From: Burkholderiaceae bacterium
GTDB lineage: Bacteria; Pseudomonadota; Gammaproteobacteria; Burkholderiales; Burkholderiaceae
Length of the DNA: 64,000 nucleotides
Direction: 5' to 3'
Assembly (NCBI GenBank): GCA_018261955.1
Contig: JAGTRK010000004.1
Location: 62,001 to 126,000, forward strand
Positions 36,872-47,479 of the stretch are shown in pieces. Every line of letters begins with the position of its first letter. Positions within the stretch are counted from its first letter, which is position 1. The translations under genes and the position numbers were made by a program. Under the pieces are notes generated by a model. The model searched no databases, was not told the DNA's origin, and was given only the letters and a program-made list of their open reading frames with translations.

Positions 36872-37663
36872 TCATCGAACAATGCCACGCTCGGCTGTGC
36901 GTAAAAAATCCGACATCAAACGCATCGCCGAAGCATTCGGCGCATCGCTTTGCATCGCCGCTTCAATCGCTTCTATCGCCTGCTCAATGGTTAAATCCTG
37001 ACGAAACACCATTTTATAGGCTCGTTTAATGGACATGATTTGCTCAGGGGTAAAACCGCGACGCTTGAGTCCCTCAGAGTTGATGCCATACGCCGCGCTC
37101 GGATTGCCCGAAATCATCACGTAGGGCACAACATCTTTGAGCAAAGCACTACCACCACCGATCATCGCATGCGCGCCAATCTTAACAAACTGATGCACAC
37201 CCGTCATGCCACCGACAATCGCCCAGTCCTGTACGTGCACATGACCTGCCAGTTGCGCATTGCTCGCTAAAATCGTCTTGTTACCAATGCGACAGTCATG
37301 CGCAATGTGCACATAACCCATAATCCAATTGTCGTCGCCAATCCGCGTGATGCCTTCATCCTGAGCCGTGCCTGTATGTACACTGGTGAATTCGCGAATC
37401 GTATTCCTATCCCCAATCAGCAACTGGGTCGGTTCGCCCGCGTACTTTTTGTCCTGAGGTACACCACCCAAAAGCACGTGGTGTCCGATATTGTTTTCGA
37501 TCCCAATGCGCGTGTGTCCTTCAATCACACTGTGTGAACCAATTTCAGTGCGTGCGCCAATCACCACATTCGCGCCAATCACACTATACGCGCCGACTTT
37601 TACATCGTCCGCCAATTGCGCTTGCGGGTCAATAATTGCTGTGGGATGAATACGTACAGTCAT
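36872..37663 (-). CDS. lpxA: Acyl-ACP-UDP-N-acetylglucosamine O-acyltransferase
   Basis: A 263-residue left-handed beta-helix acyltransferase, the usual LpxA length. Hexapeptide repeats run from residue 5 to about 190, with the catalytic His in the [10 protein letters not shown] stretch near residue 125, and a C-terminal helical domain follows ([14 protein letters not shown]). It adds the first acyl chain to UDP-GlcNAc. The ATG used (MTVRIHPTA) has GAG close upstream; the frame extends 17 codons higher but would reach to within a few bases of the fabZ stop. It follows fabZ by 28 bases. Confidence 0.97.
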   Translation of the reverse strand: MTVRIHPTAIIDPQAQLADDVKVGAYSVIGANVVIGARTEIGSHSVIEGHTRIGIENNIGHHVLLGGVPQDKKYAGEPTQLLIGDRNTIREFTSVHTGTAQDEGITRIGDDNWIMGYVHIAHDCRIGNKTILASNAQLAGHVHVQDWAIVGGMTGVHQFVKIGAHAMIGGGSALLKDVVPYVMISGNPSAAYGINSEGLKRRGFTPEQIMSIKRAYKMVFRQDLTIEQAIEAIEAAMQSDAPNASAMRLMSDFLRTAERGIVR

Positions 37664-37691
37664 GGAGCTCACTTTAGAATTTAAATGGTTT

Positions 37692-38168
37692 TTACATCGG
37701 TTTGATAATTTCATCGCCTGTTTCTATGCGATAGGTACAAATCAACTCAGCTTGCGCCGCCACTTGACCATCCACTTTGGCAACGGTAGAAAAGTATGCA
37801 AAACCTCGATGCACTTTGGTGAGTACCGCCTCTAAAACCAATTGATCACCCGGTTCGACTTGGCGTTTGAAACGCACTTTCTCCATACCCACAAAAAAAT
37901 ACATCGCATCAGGATGCATATCTGTCACCCACAACAGAGCCGAGGCCTGTGCCAGTGCTTCCATAATCAACACACCTGGCATCACAGGACGCTTGGGGAA
38001 ATGCCCCGTAAAAAACTGCTCATTCATCGTGACATTTTTAATCGCAATCAATTTGGTTTGCGGTTCTACTTCAATCACGCGATCAATCAGTAAAAAAGGA
38101 TAACGATGTGGTAAACGCTTCATTACCTCATTAATATCGTAACCCGTATCTGTTATCGTTAACGCCAT
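37692..38168 (-). CDS. fabZ: 3-hydroxyacyl-ACP dehydratase FabZ
   Basis: A 158-residue hot-dog-fold dehydratase with the catalytic His in [20 protein letters not shown] (near residue 60) and the paired Glu in the same helix. It dehydrates beta-hydroxyacyl-ACP in fatty-acid elongation and competes with LpxA for hydroxyacyl-ACP. The ATG reading MALTITD was chosen because AGAGGG precedes it; a TTG six codons upstream immediately follows the lpxD stop. Its place between lpxD and lpxA is standard. Confidence 0.97.
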   Translation of the reverse strand: MALTITDTGYDINEVMKRLPHRYPFLLIDRVIEVEPQTKLIAIKNVTMNEQFFTGHFPKRPVMPGVLIMEALAQASALLWVTDMHPDAMYFFVGMEKVRFKRQVEPGDQLVLEAVLTKVHRGFAYFSTVAKVDGQVAAQAELICTYRIETGDEIIKPM

Positions 38169-38186
38169 TTCGCCCTCTAATCTCAA

Positions 38187-39293
38187 TCACTGCGTTGCTG
38201 ATGAATCATCAGCATTTTTTTGTAAACTCCGAATCCGCTTGCGTAAATCCGCCAAATGCCGCATCAGCGGTGCGTTTCGTTCCCATTCGCGATGTGTGCT
38301 TGCTGGGTAAATACCCGTATATTGACCTGCTATTTTTATGTCTGAAATAATTGCTGTGCCACCTGATACGATGGTTTTATCGGCAATTTTTAAATGCCCA
38401 CCCAACATGGCACCGCCGCCTATCATGCACGACTCACCAATTTCGGTACTCCCTGCCACACCCGCACAACCCGCAATCGCTGTATGGCGACCCACCACAC
38501 AATTGTGCGCAATGTGAACCAAATTATCAATTTTCACGCCATCGTAAATCACGGTATCGGTCAAAGCACCTCGGTCAATCGTACTGTTTGAACCGATTTC
38601 GACATGATTTCCTATTAATACCCGCCCAACTTGTGGAATTTTGTACCAACCTTGCGGTGTGGGCGCAAAGCCAAAACCATCCGAGCCGATAACCGCACCT
38701 GCGTGAATAATGCAACGCGCACCAATTTCACAATCATGGTACAGCGTAACATTTGGATAAATGTGTGAATTCGCGCCAATTTTCACGTGCCGACCGACCA
38801 CCACGCCCGCAGCCAAAGTCACATTATCTCCAATCTGCGCGTATTCGTCCACCGTTACCTGCGCGCCAATACTAACATTTTGGCCAATTTGTGCCGTTGG
38901 TGCAATCACGGCACTGGCATGAATGCTGGTTTCCTCAGGGGCTGCGGGCGAATACAAACGCTGCGCGACCATCGCAAACAATGCATACGGCTGAGCACAA
39001 ATGGCAAACGTACTCCGCGTGGCGTCGATGTTTTGTGACTGGAGCCACTCAAAATCGGTTGCCGTTAAAGCAATCACTCTCGCTCGACACCGCAACAACT
39101 GCTCGCGAAATTTTGGATTACTCAAAAAGGCGAATGCGTTCTCACACGCCAAGTCGAGCGGCGCAATGTGGGTCACGGATACGTCTTGAGCGTCTTCAGT
39201 GGCAGCCCAGCGCACGTCTGCCTGCACCATCAGAAACAAATCAGCCAGTGCTCGTGGTTCAACCAACACTGGCTTGTAAGACACTTCACTCAT
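38187..39293 (-). CDS. lpxD: UDP-3-O-(3-hydroxyacyl)glucosamine N-acyltransferase
   Basis: A 368-residue enzyme. An N-terminal uridine-binding domain (about 1-105, with [14 protein letters not shown]) precedes a long hexapeptide-repeat helix with the catalytic His in [12 protein letters not shown] (near residue 240) and a C-terminal helix ([12 protein letters not shown]). It adds the second, N-linked acyl chain in lipid A synthesis. GAGGAAAGC directly precedes the ATG used (MSEVSYK). It lies about 100 bases after skp and just before fabZ. Confidence 0.97.
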   Translation of the reverse strand: MSEVSYKPVLVEPRALADLFLMVQADVRWAATEDAQDVSVTHIAPLDLACENAFAFLSNPKFREQLLRCRARVIALTATDFEWLQSQNIDATRSTFAICAQPYALFAMVAQRLYSPAAPEETSIHASAVIAPTAQIGQNVSIGAQVTVDEYAQIGDNVTLAAGVVVGRHVKIGANSHIYPNVTLYHDCEIGARCIIHAGAVIGSDGFGFAPTPQGWYKIPQVGRVLIGNHVEIGSNSTIDRGALTDTVIYDGVKIDNLVHIAHNCVVGRHTAIAGCAGVAGSTEIGESCMIGGGAMLGGHLKIADKTIVSGGTAIISDIKIAGQYTGIYPASTHREWERNAPLMRHLADLRKRIRSLQKNADDSSATQ

Positions 39294-39391
39294 GCTTTCC
39301 TCTAAAATTCTTCGGCATGCCAAACATTGAGATACAGCGACGTGTGCGCATTTTTATTCCAACCACATTGATTTAAAAATCCCGCACATGA

Positions 39392-39907
39392 TTACTTCAA
39401 TTGCTCTATGACCCGTTGCGTCATATCGTATTCAGGCTTGATATAAACCGCTTCTTGCACCACCAAGTCATAACCATCTTTCTCGGCAATTTGTCGAATC
39501 ACGTTGTTGGCATTCCTCAATAAATCTTGTAGCAATTTATTTTGCGCATTGGATAAATCCGTTTCAAACGAAGCGCGCTCGGTCTCAAAGAGTTCAATAT
39601 TCTTGCCAATTTCCGACTCCCGTGCGGCGCGTTGTTCATCCGTCAAGTTTGGAAAGTCTTTTTCGTATTTCTGCTGCGCATCTCGTAAATTGGTCGCATT
39701 TTGTTCCAAAGATTTTTCGCGCGATTTGAACTCTTTATCCAAAGTCGCACGTGCTTTTTTGGCAGGAGCCGATTCCGCAATCAAACGATCCAAACTCACG
39801 TACCCAACCTTAAATCCGCCCTCAGCATACGCCACGTTTAAGGTCAAAGCACCAATGATTGTCACACAGACCATCGCACTCTTGTTTAATATTTTTATCA
39901 TTTGCAT
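39392..39907 (-). CDS. skp: Periplasmic chaperone Skp (OmpH family)
   Basis: A 171-residue secreted protein. The signal peptide ends near NVAYA, followed by GFKVGYVSLDRL, the conserved start of mature OmpH/Skp proteins, and a long charged helical region (about 45-135) forming the tentacle coiled coil. It holds unfolded outer-membrane proteins in the periplasm for delivery to BamA, whose gene lies about 40 bases upstream. The start could be either of two close ATGs; the first (MQMIKIL) was taken. A TTG further up is less likely. Confidence 0.95.
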   Translation of the reverse strand: MQMIKILNKSAMVCVTIIGALTLNVAYAEGGFKVGYVSLDRLIAESAPAKKARATLDKEFKSREKSLEQNATNLRDAQQKYEKDFPNLTDEQRAARESEIGKNIELFETERASFETDLSNAQNKLLQDLLRNANNVIRQIAEKDGYDLVVQEAVYIKPEYDMTQRVIEQLK

Positions 39908-39946
39908 TGATTCAGTACCTTTCAAATTTGTGCTGTTATTGGCGCA

Positions 39947-42397
39947 TCAGAATGAAGTGCCCATTTGGAATTGGAATTTTTGTAAAACATCGTTCGGTTT
40001 TTTCTTAATCGGTAAACCATAACTGAATTTAAGCGGTCCAATCGGCGAGTTCCAAACCAAGCCCATACCATAAGAATAGCGCATGCCTTCACTGTCAGGA
40101 ATGGTGTACGAATTTTTCTCACCCCATAAGCCTGCCGCATCTGCAAAGAGGAACAACCGCGCTTGCTTACTTTTGGTCATCCCCGGAATTGGAAACTGGA
40201 ATTCTAAATTGGCAATCACACGTTTGTTACCACCAGTGTATACGTCATTGCTATTCGATGTGTTCGATGGATTGGCTGCTTCACGAGGTCCAACCTTACC
40301 ACTCTCATAACCACGCACTGAACCCAAGCCACCCGCATAGAGGTTCTTATAAAACGGGTACGCAGAACCAGAATATCCCTTGCCATAATCCAACTCCGTA
40401 TTCAAAGCCAGAGTAAATCGTTTACCCAAAGGGATATACTGCTGATATTGATACGACAACTGGTAGTATTTTAAATCACCAAAGGGAACCACTTCACCCA
40501 ATATGCGATGAAATTGACCACGATTGGGCATCAACCGTGAATCACGGGTATCGTAACTCCAACCCAAATTCAGACCATAGGTCATGAAACTGTTTTTACC
40601 TTTTCCGTAGGTGTCCATAAACTTCAAGAAACTCATTGGGCTGGCGTTTTTGTCCAGAGTAATTTTGTTGTACTCAGGGTTGATACCGAAATATACGCGA
40701 TGCTGTTCTGATACTGGAATACCATACATTAATTTAAAACCCAAGGTTTTATAGATTGTGTTCGATAATTCCAGTTCTGAATAATCGGTTTTACGATAAT
40801 ATGCAGATACGTCTTGGCTCACACCACTTTTAGTAAAATAGGGATTACCCGTAGAAATGCTCAAATTCTGGGTGGCCTTGCTGGTGTCAACCGCAGCGGA
40901 TAAGGAGCTACCAGATCCCAAAAAGTTGTTTTCGGTAATCGAACCCGCAAGTGTGACGTTATTACTGGTGTTGTAACCCAAAGAGAGTTTTAAATCTCCT
41001 GTTGGTATTTCGTTCACAACGTAGTTGACATCCACTTGATTGTTGGTGCCTTCAACAGGTACAACCTCAGCCGCCACATTATCAAAGAATCCAAGTCGAT
41101 CAATGCGGTCGCGCGAAAGTTGAACTTTTTGTGCATTGAATAAAGCACTTTCCATTTGCCTAACCTCGCGGCGGATGACTTCATCCCTCGTACGTCCATT
41201 CCCACTAATATTGACGTTGCGTACGTATACACGTTCTCCTGGATTAACAACAATTTGGACATCAACAGTGTGATCAGCTGTATTAAGTTTGGGCTGAACT
41301 TCAACTTGACCCAGTGCATAACCATCTTCGCCTAAACGTGATTGTACTTTGCCTACGATTTTACTAACTTTATCACGTGAATACACACTGCCTAAACGGT
41401 ATTTAACCAATTTATCCAATTCAGCTTTCGGTGTGCCTTTGGTATCACCAATCAAAGCAATGCTGCTGACACGATATTGTTCGCCCTCTTTCACTTTCAG
41501 AGCAATATCCACACCCGGGTTTTTACCTTCTGAGGGGGTCACCTTAACATCGGTCACATCAAACTCTAGATAACCACGGTCATAGTAGTAAGCGCGAATG
41601 TTTTCAATATCCGCTTTTAATCGTTCTTCAGAATACAAACTGTCTTTGGTGTACCACGAGAGAATACCGTTGGTATCTAAATCCATTACTGTTCGCAAGG
41701 TATAATCCGACACATGCGTATTGCCATCAATGGAAATTTTACGAACTTTAACCTTTTTGCCTTCATCAATCTTAATAACCACGCCCACTTGATTGCGATC
41801 TTGCTTGGTCACTTCGGAAGTAATTTTCGCTGACAACAAACCAGCCTCTTGGTACATGCGGGTAAATTCACTTTTTACTTGCTCGATTTTCGCCGCGTCA
41901 AAAGGCAAACCTTGAGCCATACCATTGGATTTCAATCCAGCTAATATCGCTTTTTTATCAAACTGCTTCATACCTTGGATACTCAACTCTGAGATAACGG
42001 GACGCTCACTCAATTTGATTTTCAGTACTGTACCATCCAACGCCACATCAACATTTTCGTACAAACCAGAGGCATACAAGGCTTTGCTAACCTGTTGTGC
42101 CGAATCTGCAAAAAAACGATCACCAATTTTGACAGGTAAAAAATTAAATACGGCCGCAGGGTCACTTCTTTGCACACCGTCAACCACAACATCAGACAAA
42201 ATCACGAAGGACGTTGCACTGCTTTTTGCAGCAGTTTGGGCGGCAGAAGACTTTTTAACTGGGGTCGGTTGCGCGGCATTTTGTACCGTTGTTTGTGTAC
42301 TCGTTTGTGCAAACGCTGGATTTGCCATCACAGCACCTACCATCAGCACAGCCAAGTAGCCTGGCGCAAAGCGTAAAAAAATCGGTTTGTCAGACAT
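39947..42397 (-). CDS. bamA: Outer-membrane protein assembly factor BamA
   Basis: An Omp85-family protein of about 816 residues. The signal peptide ends near NPAFA, followed by a short Ala/Thr-rich linker, five POTRA domains (about 60-460) and the 16-stranded barrel with the conserved lid-loop motif (VRGYESGKVGPRE) and C-terminal Phe. It inserts beta-barrel proteins into the outer membrane. The ATG at 42397 has AGGA at good spacing; the ATG two codons earlier abuts that site. It sits between rseP and skp, the classic order. Confidence 0.97.
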   Translation of the reverse strand: MSDKPIFLRFAPGYLAVLMVGAVMANPAFAQTSTQTTVQNAAQPTPVKKSSAAQTAAKSSATSFVILSDVVVDGVQRSDPAAVFNFLPVKIGDRFFADSAQQVSKALYASGLYENVDVALDGTVLKIKLSERPVISELSIQGMKQFDKKAILAGLKSNGMAQGLPFDAAKIEQVKSEFTRMYQEAGLLSAKITSEVTKQDRNQVGVVIKIDEGKKVKVRKISIDGNTHVSDYTLRTVMDLDTNGILSWYTKDSLYSEERLKADIENIRAYYYDRGYLEFDVTDVKVTPSEGKNPGVDIALKVKEGEQYRVSSIALIGDTKGTPKAELDKLVKYRLGSVYSRDKVSKIVGKVQSRLGEDGYALGQVEVQPKLNTADHTVDVQIVVNPGERVYVRNVNISGNGRTRDEVIRREVRQMESALFNAQKVQLSRDRIDRLGFFDNVAAEVVPVEGTNNQVDVNYVVNEIPTGDLKLSLGYNTSNNVTLAGSITENNFLGSGSSLSAAVDTSKATQNLSISTGNPYFTKSGVSQDVSAYYRKTDYSELELSNTIYKTLGFKLMYGIPVSEQHRVYFGINPEYNKITLDKNASPMSFLKFMDTYGKGKNSFMTYGLNLGWSYDTRDSRLMPNRGQFHRILGEVVPFGDLKYYQLSYQYQQYIPLGKRFTLALNTELDYGKGYSGSAYPFYKNLYAGGLGSVRGYESGKVGPREAANPSNTSNSNDVYTGGNKRVIANLEFQFPIPGMTKSKQARLFLFADAAGLWGEKNSYTIPDSEGMRYSYGMGLVWNSPIGPLKFSYGLPIKKKPNDVLQKFQFQMGTSF

Positions 42398-42455
42398 ATT
42401 CATCCTATTTCGTTTTGTGTTTTCAATTATGTGTGTGGATTATCACAACACAAAC

Positions 42456-43805
42456 TTAAGTAAACCAGCGCATATCGTTCAACAATGCAATTCCCATCAA
42501 CATCAACAGCAAGATAAGTCCTACTTTTTGTCCGATAATCAGCATCTTTTCGGGCAACGGCCGACCTCGCACCACTTCTGCAGCGTAGTATACCAAATGA
42601 CCACCATCTAATACAGGTATTGGCAATAAATTTAATGTGCCCAAACTGACGGATAATATCGCCAAAAACCCGAGAAATTGTGTGAATCCATTCTGCGCAC
42701 TGTTGCCTGCTTGCTTGGCGATGGTCACAGGGCCGCCGATGTTTTTAACACTCAAATGACCCGTAAGCACCTTATACAATCCTTTTAAATTCAAGCCCAT
42801 TTGTTCAATCGTGGTGTCCACCCCCAAATACGCCGCCCGTAAAATCCCGCGCTGCTCACTGACCATTTGGAAGTTTGCCGCCACTTGCACACCAATCCGA
42901 CCAATCACCATCGGCTCTTGTCCTGCTTGCACCATTGGTAAAGTCTCTGCCTGCGGCACAAGTTCTAAGGTAGAAACTTGGTTATCACGACGCACCATCA
43001 GGCGCACAGGTTTATTAGGACTGGCGTGTATGGTATCTAAAATTTGATTGCCCGATGCGGGCACGCCGTTGATACCGATGAACTCATCATTGGCCTTGAT
43101 GCCTGCTTTTTCTGCCACTGAATTAGGAACCACTTGCGCAATGCGAGCGGTTTTTTGATACAACGCCATGCCCAAACGCTCTTGCCAATCCACTTGATCC
43201 AAACTGATGCTGTCCAAATTCAAAGCGTCGCTTGTGTGGGTGTTTCCCTGTGTATCGCGCCATTGCAACTGCATGGACTCTTGTCCCAACAAGGCTTTAA
43301 TCACCACGCGCTGTGCTTGCGAGTAGTTTTCAATCGGCGTTCGATTGATGGCAAGCAAGGTGTCGCCATCTTTGATACCCACACTTGCCAATGCGGAATT
43401 CGCTGGCGGTGCGGCCAGAACCGCGGCGGGCATTTGTGCCGTGCCGTATTGCAAACCTGCGAACACAATGGCGGCAAATAATAAATTCACCACAGGCCCC
43501 GCCACGACAATCGCCATGCGTTGCCACACCGAGCAAGCCGCAAAACTGCCTTTTTCGGCTTCGGTTTGCGCTTCTGAGGTGGCTATTGTGTATTCACCGC
43601 GCATTTTGACATAGCCGCCCAGAGGAATCATCGCCAAGCAAAACTCAGTGCCCTCGCGGTTTTTCCATGTGAACAGGGGTTTGCCAAAACCGATGGAAAA
43701 TTTTTCAATCGCCACACCGCAACGCTTGGCGACCCAATAGTGTCCCCACTCATGGATGGTGACCAACACCAAGATGGCGACTAAAAACGAGAAAAAATAG
43801 ACCAA
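42456..43805 (-). CDS. rseP: Site-2 intramembrane metalloprotease RseP
   Basis: A 449-residue multi-pass protease. The zinc motif HEWGH sits in the first transmembrane segment (near residue 19), two PDZ-like regions occupy about 120-290, and the third zinc ligand lies in LPIPVLDGGHLVYY near residue 400. It cleaves the anti-sigma factor RseA and remnant signal peptides. The start is a TTG two bases after the dxr stop, with AAGG upstream in the end of dxr. No ATG gives the N-terminus the family needs, so the TTG is preferred. Confidence 0.95.
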   Translation of the reverse strand: MVYFFSFLVAILVLVTIHEWGHYWVAKRCGVAIEKFSIGFGKPLFTWKNREGTEFCLAMIPLGGYVKMRGEYTIATSEAQTEAEKGSFAACSVWQRMAIVVAGPVVNLLFAAIVFAGLQYGTAQMPAAVLAAPPANSALASVGIKDGDTLLAINRTPIENYSQAQRVVIKALLGQESMQLQWRDTQGNTHTSDALNLDSISLDQVDWQERLGMALYQKTARIAQVVPNSVAEKAGIKANDEFIGINGVPASGNQILDTIHASPNKPVRLMVRRDNQVSTLELVPQAETLPMVQAGQEPMVIGRIGVQVAANFQMVSEQRGILRAAYLGVDTTIEQMGLNLKGLYKVLTGHLSVKNIGGPVTIAKQAGNSAQNGFTQFLGFLAILSVSLGTLNLLPIPVLDGGHLVYYAAEVVRGRPLPEKMLIIGQKVGLILLLMLMGIALLNDMRWFT

Positions 43806-43807
43806 AA

Positions 43808-45016
43808 TTAAACCTTCTGTATGTATTCTGTTGCCCAAGCACGGGCTTGCGCATCGACCGCGCAAATATCGTCCAAACTATTCGGCGTGCCCAAAATCAA
43901 GGTATTGAGCGCCTGCTCGTTGACACGGGCTATGTCCAGAAACTGTATCCGCTGATTTAAAAACGCATCCACGGCGATTTCATTGGAGGCATTCAACACA
44001 ATCGAAGCCGAACCACCGCCAGCGTCTGCACACAGGGCATCAAACGCCAAACGCAAATTCACAAACTTGCTCAAATCAGGTTCAAAAAACGTCAACGAAC
44101 CCGTTTGTGCCAAACCCATCACATCCACCCCAGAGGCAAACCGCTCAGCGGGTGTGAAACAATGTGCCAGCGCGTGGGCAATCGGTATGCGCATATCGGC
44201 ATGACCCAACTGCGCCAAACTCGAACCATCGACATAATTGACCACCGAGTGGATCACACTTTGCGGATGAATCACGACATTGATGTGTTCGGGCGCGACA
44301 TTGAACAACCAATGCGCCTCGATGACCTCCAAACCCTTGTTCATCATCGTCGCCGAATCGACCGAAATCTTGCGCCCCATACTCCAACGTGGATGCGCGC
44401 AGGCCTCATCAGGCGTGATGTTTTGTAATTGCTCGATTGGCGTGTGTAAAAAAGGCCCGCCCGAAGCAGTCAAGGTCAAACTCGCCACACCCCGTGTGTT
44501 CACACCTGTCACTGTGTCTGTACTGGTTGGCAAACATTGGTACAAGGCATTGTGCTCGCTGTCGATGGGCAATAGCGTTGCGCCATTCTTTGCAATGGTG
44601 CTCGTCATCAACGCACCTGCCATCACCAATGATTCTTTATTGGCAAGCAATATTTTTTTGCCCGCGCGCGCCGCCGCCATGGTGGGCAATAAACCCGCCG
44701 CGCCAACAATCGCCGCCATCACTGTGGTGACTTCGGGTGCGCGCGACACCTCGCACAAAGCCGCCACACCCGCCAAAACCTCGGTCGCGCACGCATGTTC
44801 ACGTAGGCGCACACGCAAGGTTTGTGCCACATCCTCGTCTAATACCACTGCAAATTTGGGCTGAAACTGTACGCATTGCGCTGCCAACACATCGACTTGA
44901 GAGTGTCCTGTGAGTGCAAATACTGAGAATTTCTCGGGGTGTCGCGCCACCACGTCCAAGGTCGAGCAGCCAATCGAACCCGTCGCGCCGAGTACCGTTA
45001 AAATGTGTTGGGTCAT
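43808..45016 (-). CDS. dxr: 1-deoxy-D-xylulose 5-phosphate reductoisomerase
   Basis: A 402-residue enzyme of the non-mevalonate isoprenoid pathway. An N-terminal NADPH-binding motif LGATGSIGCSTLDV (about 8-21), the metal and substrate segment LPIDSEHNALYQCL, and GRKISVDSATMMNKGLEVIEA near 210-230 identify it. It converts DXP to MEP, feeding UppS two genes downstream of the flux. It lies between cdsA (30 bases upstream) and rseP (2 bases downstream), as in most proteobacteria. Confidence 0.97.
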   Translation of the reverse strand: MTQHILTVLGATGSIGCSTLDVVARHPEKFSVFALTGHSQVDVLAAQCVQFQPKFAVVLDEDVAQTLRVRLREHACATEVLAGVAALCEVSRAPEVTTVMAAIVGAAGLLPTMAAARAGKKILLANKESLVMAGALMTSTIAKNGATLLPIDSEHNALYQCLPTSTDTVTGVNTRGVASLTLTASGGPFLHTPIEQLQNITPDEACAHPRWSMGRKISVDSATMMNKGLEVIEAHWLFNVAPEHINVVIHPQSVIHSVVNYVDGSSLAQLGHADMRIPIAHALAHCFTPAERFASGVDVMGLAQTGSLTFFEPDLSKFVNLRLAFDALCADAGGGSASIVLNASNEIAVDAFLNQRIQFLDIARVNEQALNTLILGTPNSLDDICAVDAQARAWATEYIQKV

Positions 45017-45045
45017 AAATTATCCGTGCTTATCCTTGTCCGTGC

Positions 45046-45876
45046 TTATCCGTGCGATAACCAACTGAGCAAAATGATTTGTAGCGGCAGCACTGGCAAA
45101 ATCGCATCAATGCGGTCTAAAATGCCGCCGTGCCCAGGCAAACTACTGCCACTGTCTTTCACGCCCGCGCAACGCTTGAGCCACGACTCGTACAGGTCGC
45201 CCATAATGCTTTGATACGTGAGGAAAAACGCAACAAACAACACCTGCCAAACCGATACATTTAAATTTGCAAAGCCATCGGGCTTGAGCCAAAGTACAAA
45301 CACCGCCACATACATCGTCACCGCAAGCCATGCACCAAGCGCGCCTTCGCGGGTTTTACCAGGGCTAATCGATGGTGCCAATTTATGTTTACCAAACGCG
45401 CGCCCTGTAAAATAAGCAGCCGTATCGGCAATCCACACCACAAATAATAAGCCCAACAAAAACCAGCCCTCGGCAGGCGATTGCCGTATGTACAAGAAAC
45501 ACACCCCAGCAGGCAGCAACACCAAAAGACCACACAGCCCCAAAACCCAACGATTGGACACGTGCCCATTCATAAACAACCATGCAGGCACGACCAGCAA
45601 CCAAAACGCCAACGACATCAACATGACGACTGAAAATACCCACGGGTTGTTTTGGCGAGCAAAGGCAATCCACAGCAGTGCCAGCAATATCGGCATAACC
45701 ATCACGTACAGCACCTTGCTCCATTGGCTGAACTTCGCCAAATCCGCCCACTCTGCGGCCGCCCAAGCCATCAGCAAACCAATGCCCGCGAACCAAACGC
45801 GTTCAGGCGCAAAAAACACCATGCCGACAAACACAAAAAACATGATTAAGGCTGTTATGACGCGCTCTTTTAACAT
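45046..45876 (-). CDS. cdsA: Phosphatidate cytidylyltransferase
   Basis: A 276-residue integral membrane enzyme with about seven or eight hydrophobic segments. The CDP-diglyceride synthase signature is complete near the C-terminus: ESWLKRCAGVKDSGSSLPGH followed by GGILDRID. It makes CDP-diacylglycerol from phosphatidic acid and CTP, the substrate of PgsA encoded elsewhere in this window. It follows uppS by 20 bases and precedes dxr by 29 bases. Confidence 0.97.
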   Translation of the reverse strand: MLKERVITALIMFFVFVGMVFFAPERVWFAGIGLLMAWAAAEWADLAKFSQWSKVLYVMVMPILLALLWIAFARQNNPWVFSVVMLMSLAFWLLVVPAWLFMNGHVSNRWVLGLCGLLVLLPAGVCFLYIRQSPAEGWFLLGLLFVVWIADTAAYFTGRAFGKHKLAPSISPGKTREGALGAWLAVTMYVAVFVLWLKPDGFANLNVSVWQVLFVAFFLTYQSIMGDLYESWLKRCAGVKDSGSSLPGHGGILDRIDAILPVLPLQIILLSWLSHG

Positions 45877-45896
45877 CTTGTCCCCGAATGATTTTA

Positions 45897-46667
45897 TTAT
45901 TTGGTAGGTTGCAATTGCGCACTGGTGCGACCAAAGCGTCGTTCGCGTGTTTGATACGAATGGACCGCCTCAAAAAACGCTGCGCGGTCAAATTCAGGCC
46001 AATACACGGGGGTGAAATACAACTCGGTATAGGCCAATTGCCACAGCAAAAAATTCGAAATCCGCGCTTCGCCACCCGTGCGGATGAATAAATCGGGTTC
46101 GGGTAAATCCGCCAGTTGCAGATACGGACGCAACTCGTCCTCCTCCACATAAGCATCCACCGCAACGCCGTTGCGCGCACGTGCCGCGAGCATTTGATTC
46201 ATCGCATTCAAAATATCCCAGCGACCCCCATAATTCGCACAAATCGTCAGCGTCATCACTTCGCCATCAATTGTGGTGTTGTGCGCCTGCGCGATTAAAT
46301 CTTGAATGGTTTTATCGAAGGCTTCCAATGCGCCAATCACCTGCAAACGAATGCCATTGTCCGCCAAGGCTTTGATTTCACGGCGCAAACTGCGCATGAA
46401 CAACTTCATCAAAAATGAAACTTCAGTCGGTGGACGACGCCAGTTTTCTGAACTGAACGCAAATAAGGTCAAATGACGCACCTTTAAATCCACACAGGCG
46501 CGCACCACTTCGCGCACCATTTGCACCCCGCGTTTGTGTCCCCACACGCGCGGATAGCCGCGTGCTTGCGCCCAACGACCGTTGCCGTCCATGATGATGG
46601 CAACATGCTGCGGAATTTCACCGACCTCGGGGACGGCTTGGGTACTGCTGATGGTGGTAGTATTCAT
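45897..46667 (-). CDS. uppS: Undecaprenyl diphosphate synthase
   Basis: A 256-residue cis-prenyltransferase with the catalytic Asp27 in [13 protein letters not shown], followed by [11 protein letters not shown] and the C-terminal [20 protein letters not shown] motif. It makes the C55 lipid carrier precursor for peptidoglycan and other envelope polymers. The ATG at 46667 is used; the frame opens two codons earlier with TTG. About 80 bases separate it from frr, and cdsA follows immediately. Confidence 0.97.
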   Translation of the reverse strand: MNTTTISSTQAVPEVGEIPQHVAIIMDGNGRWAQARGYPRVWGHKRGVQMVREVVRACVDLKVRHLTLFAFSSENWRRPPTEVSFLMKLFMRSLRREIKALADNGIRLQVIGALEAFDKTIQDLIAQAHNTTIDGEVMTLTICANYGGRWDILNAMNQMLAARARNGVAVDAYVEEDELRPYLQLADLPEPDLFIRTGGEARISNFLLWQLAYTELYFTPVYWPEFDRAAFFEAVHSYQTRERRFGRTSAQLQPTK

Positions 46668-46746
46668 TATCAATCAATATTAGTGGAAGCCACGTCTGCG
46701 GCAAACATTCAGTACGTTTACCCGCACGACAATACCCTTTAAAATT

Positions 46747-47307
46747 TTAAACCTTCAAAATTTCCGCTTCTTTTTCGGTAATCATTTTATCGATTTCCGC
46801 AACAAATTTATCGGTCATTTTTTGCACATCGTCCTGCGCACGACGTTCGTCATCCTCGGTCACTGCTTTGTCTTTCAATAATTTTTTGAGATGCTCATTG
46901 GCATCGCGGCGAATATTGCGCACTGCGATTTTTGCACCTTCGGCTTCTTGTTTGACCACTTTAACCAATTCTTTACGGCGCTCTTCGGTCAGCGCAGGCA
47001 TCGGTACACGAATGATGTCCCCCATAGATGCAGGGTTCAAACCCAAATCCGACTCACGAATCGCTTTCTCAACAGGGTTAAGCATGTTTTTTTCCCACGG
47101 TTGCACGCCAATGGTGCGCGCATCAATCAGGGTCAAGTTTGCCACTTGCGACAAAGGCGTGGGCGAACCATAGTAATCCACATGGATTTGGTCGAGTAAA
47201 CTCGGATGCGCACGCCCTGTGCGCACTTTTGCCAAATCGTGTTGCAACGACTCAATCGACTTTTTCATTTTTTGGTCAGCGTTTTGCTTGACTTCGGATA
47301 CAGACAT
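46747..47307 (-). CDS. frr: Ribosome recycling factor
   Basis: A 186-residue protein, the usual length. It has the N-terminal helix ([20 protein letters not shown]), the conserved [16 protein letters not shown] in domain II, and the long C-terminal helical bundle. It splits post-termination ribosomes with EF-G. AAGGAG lies six bases before the ATG; a GTG two codons above is less likely. Upstream the strand changes to a lipoprotein gene, so the usual pyrH, tsf and rpsB neighbours are missing here. Confidence 0.97.
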   Translation of the reverse strand: MSVSEVKQNADQKMKKSIESLQHDLAKVRTGRAHPSLLDQIHVDYYGSPTPLSQVANLTLIDARTIGVQPWEKNMLNPVEKAIRESDLGLNPASMGDIIRVPMPALTEERRKELVKVVKQEAEGAKIAVRNIRRDANEHLKKLLKDKAVTEDDERRAQDDVQKMTDKFVAEIDKMITEKEAEILKV

Positions 47308-47479
47308 ATTCACTCCTTACTTATTTTTTTATCAACCCATCCCATACCGCGCTCGGTGTGGACGAACTTTGCCATTTTACTTCTTTTTTGGGCTTTAAAA
47401 AAACTAAACTTTCGCAAATTATATGATAATCACGCATGTTGTTTACAATCTCTACCCACTATCTAACCATGAGGTCTAA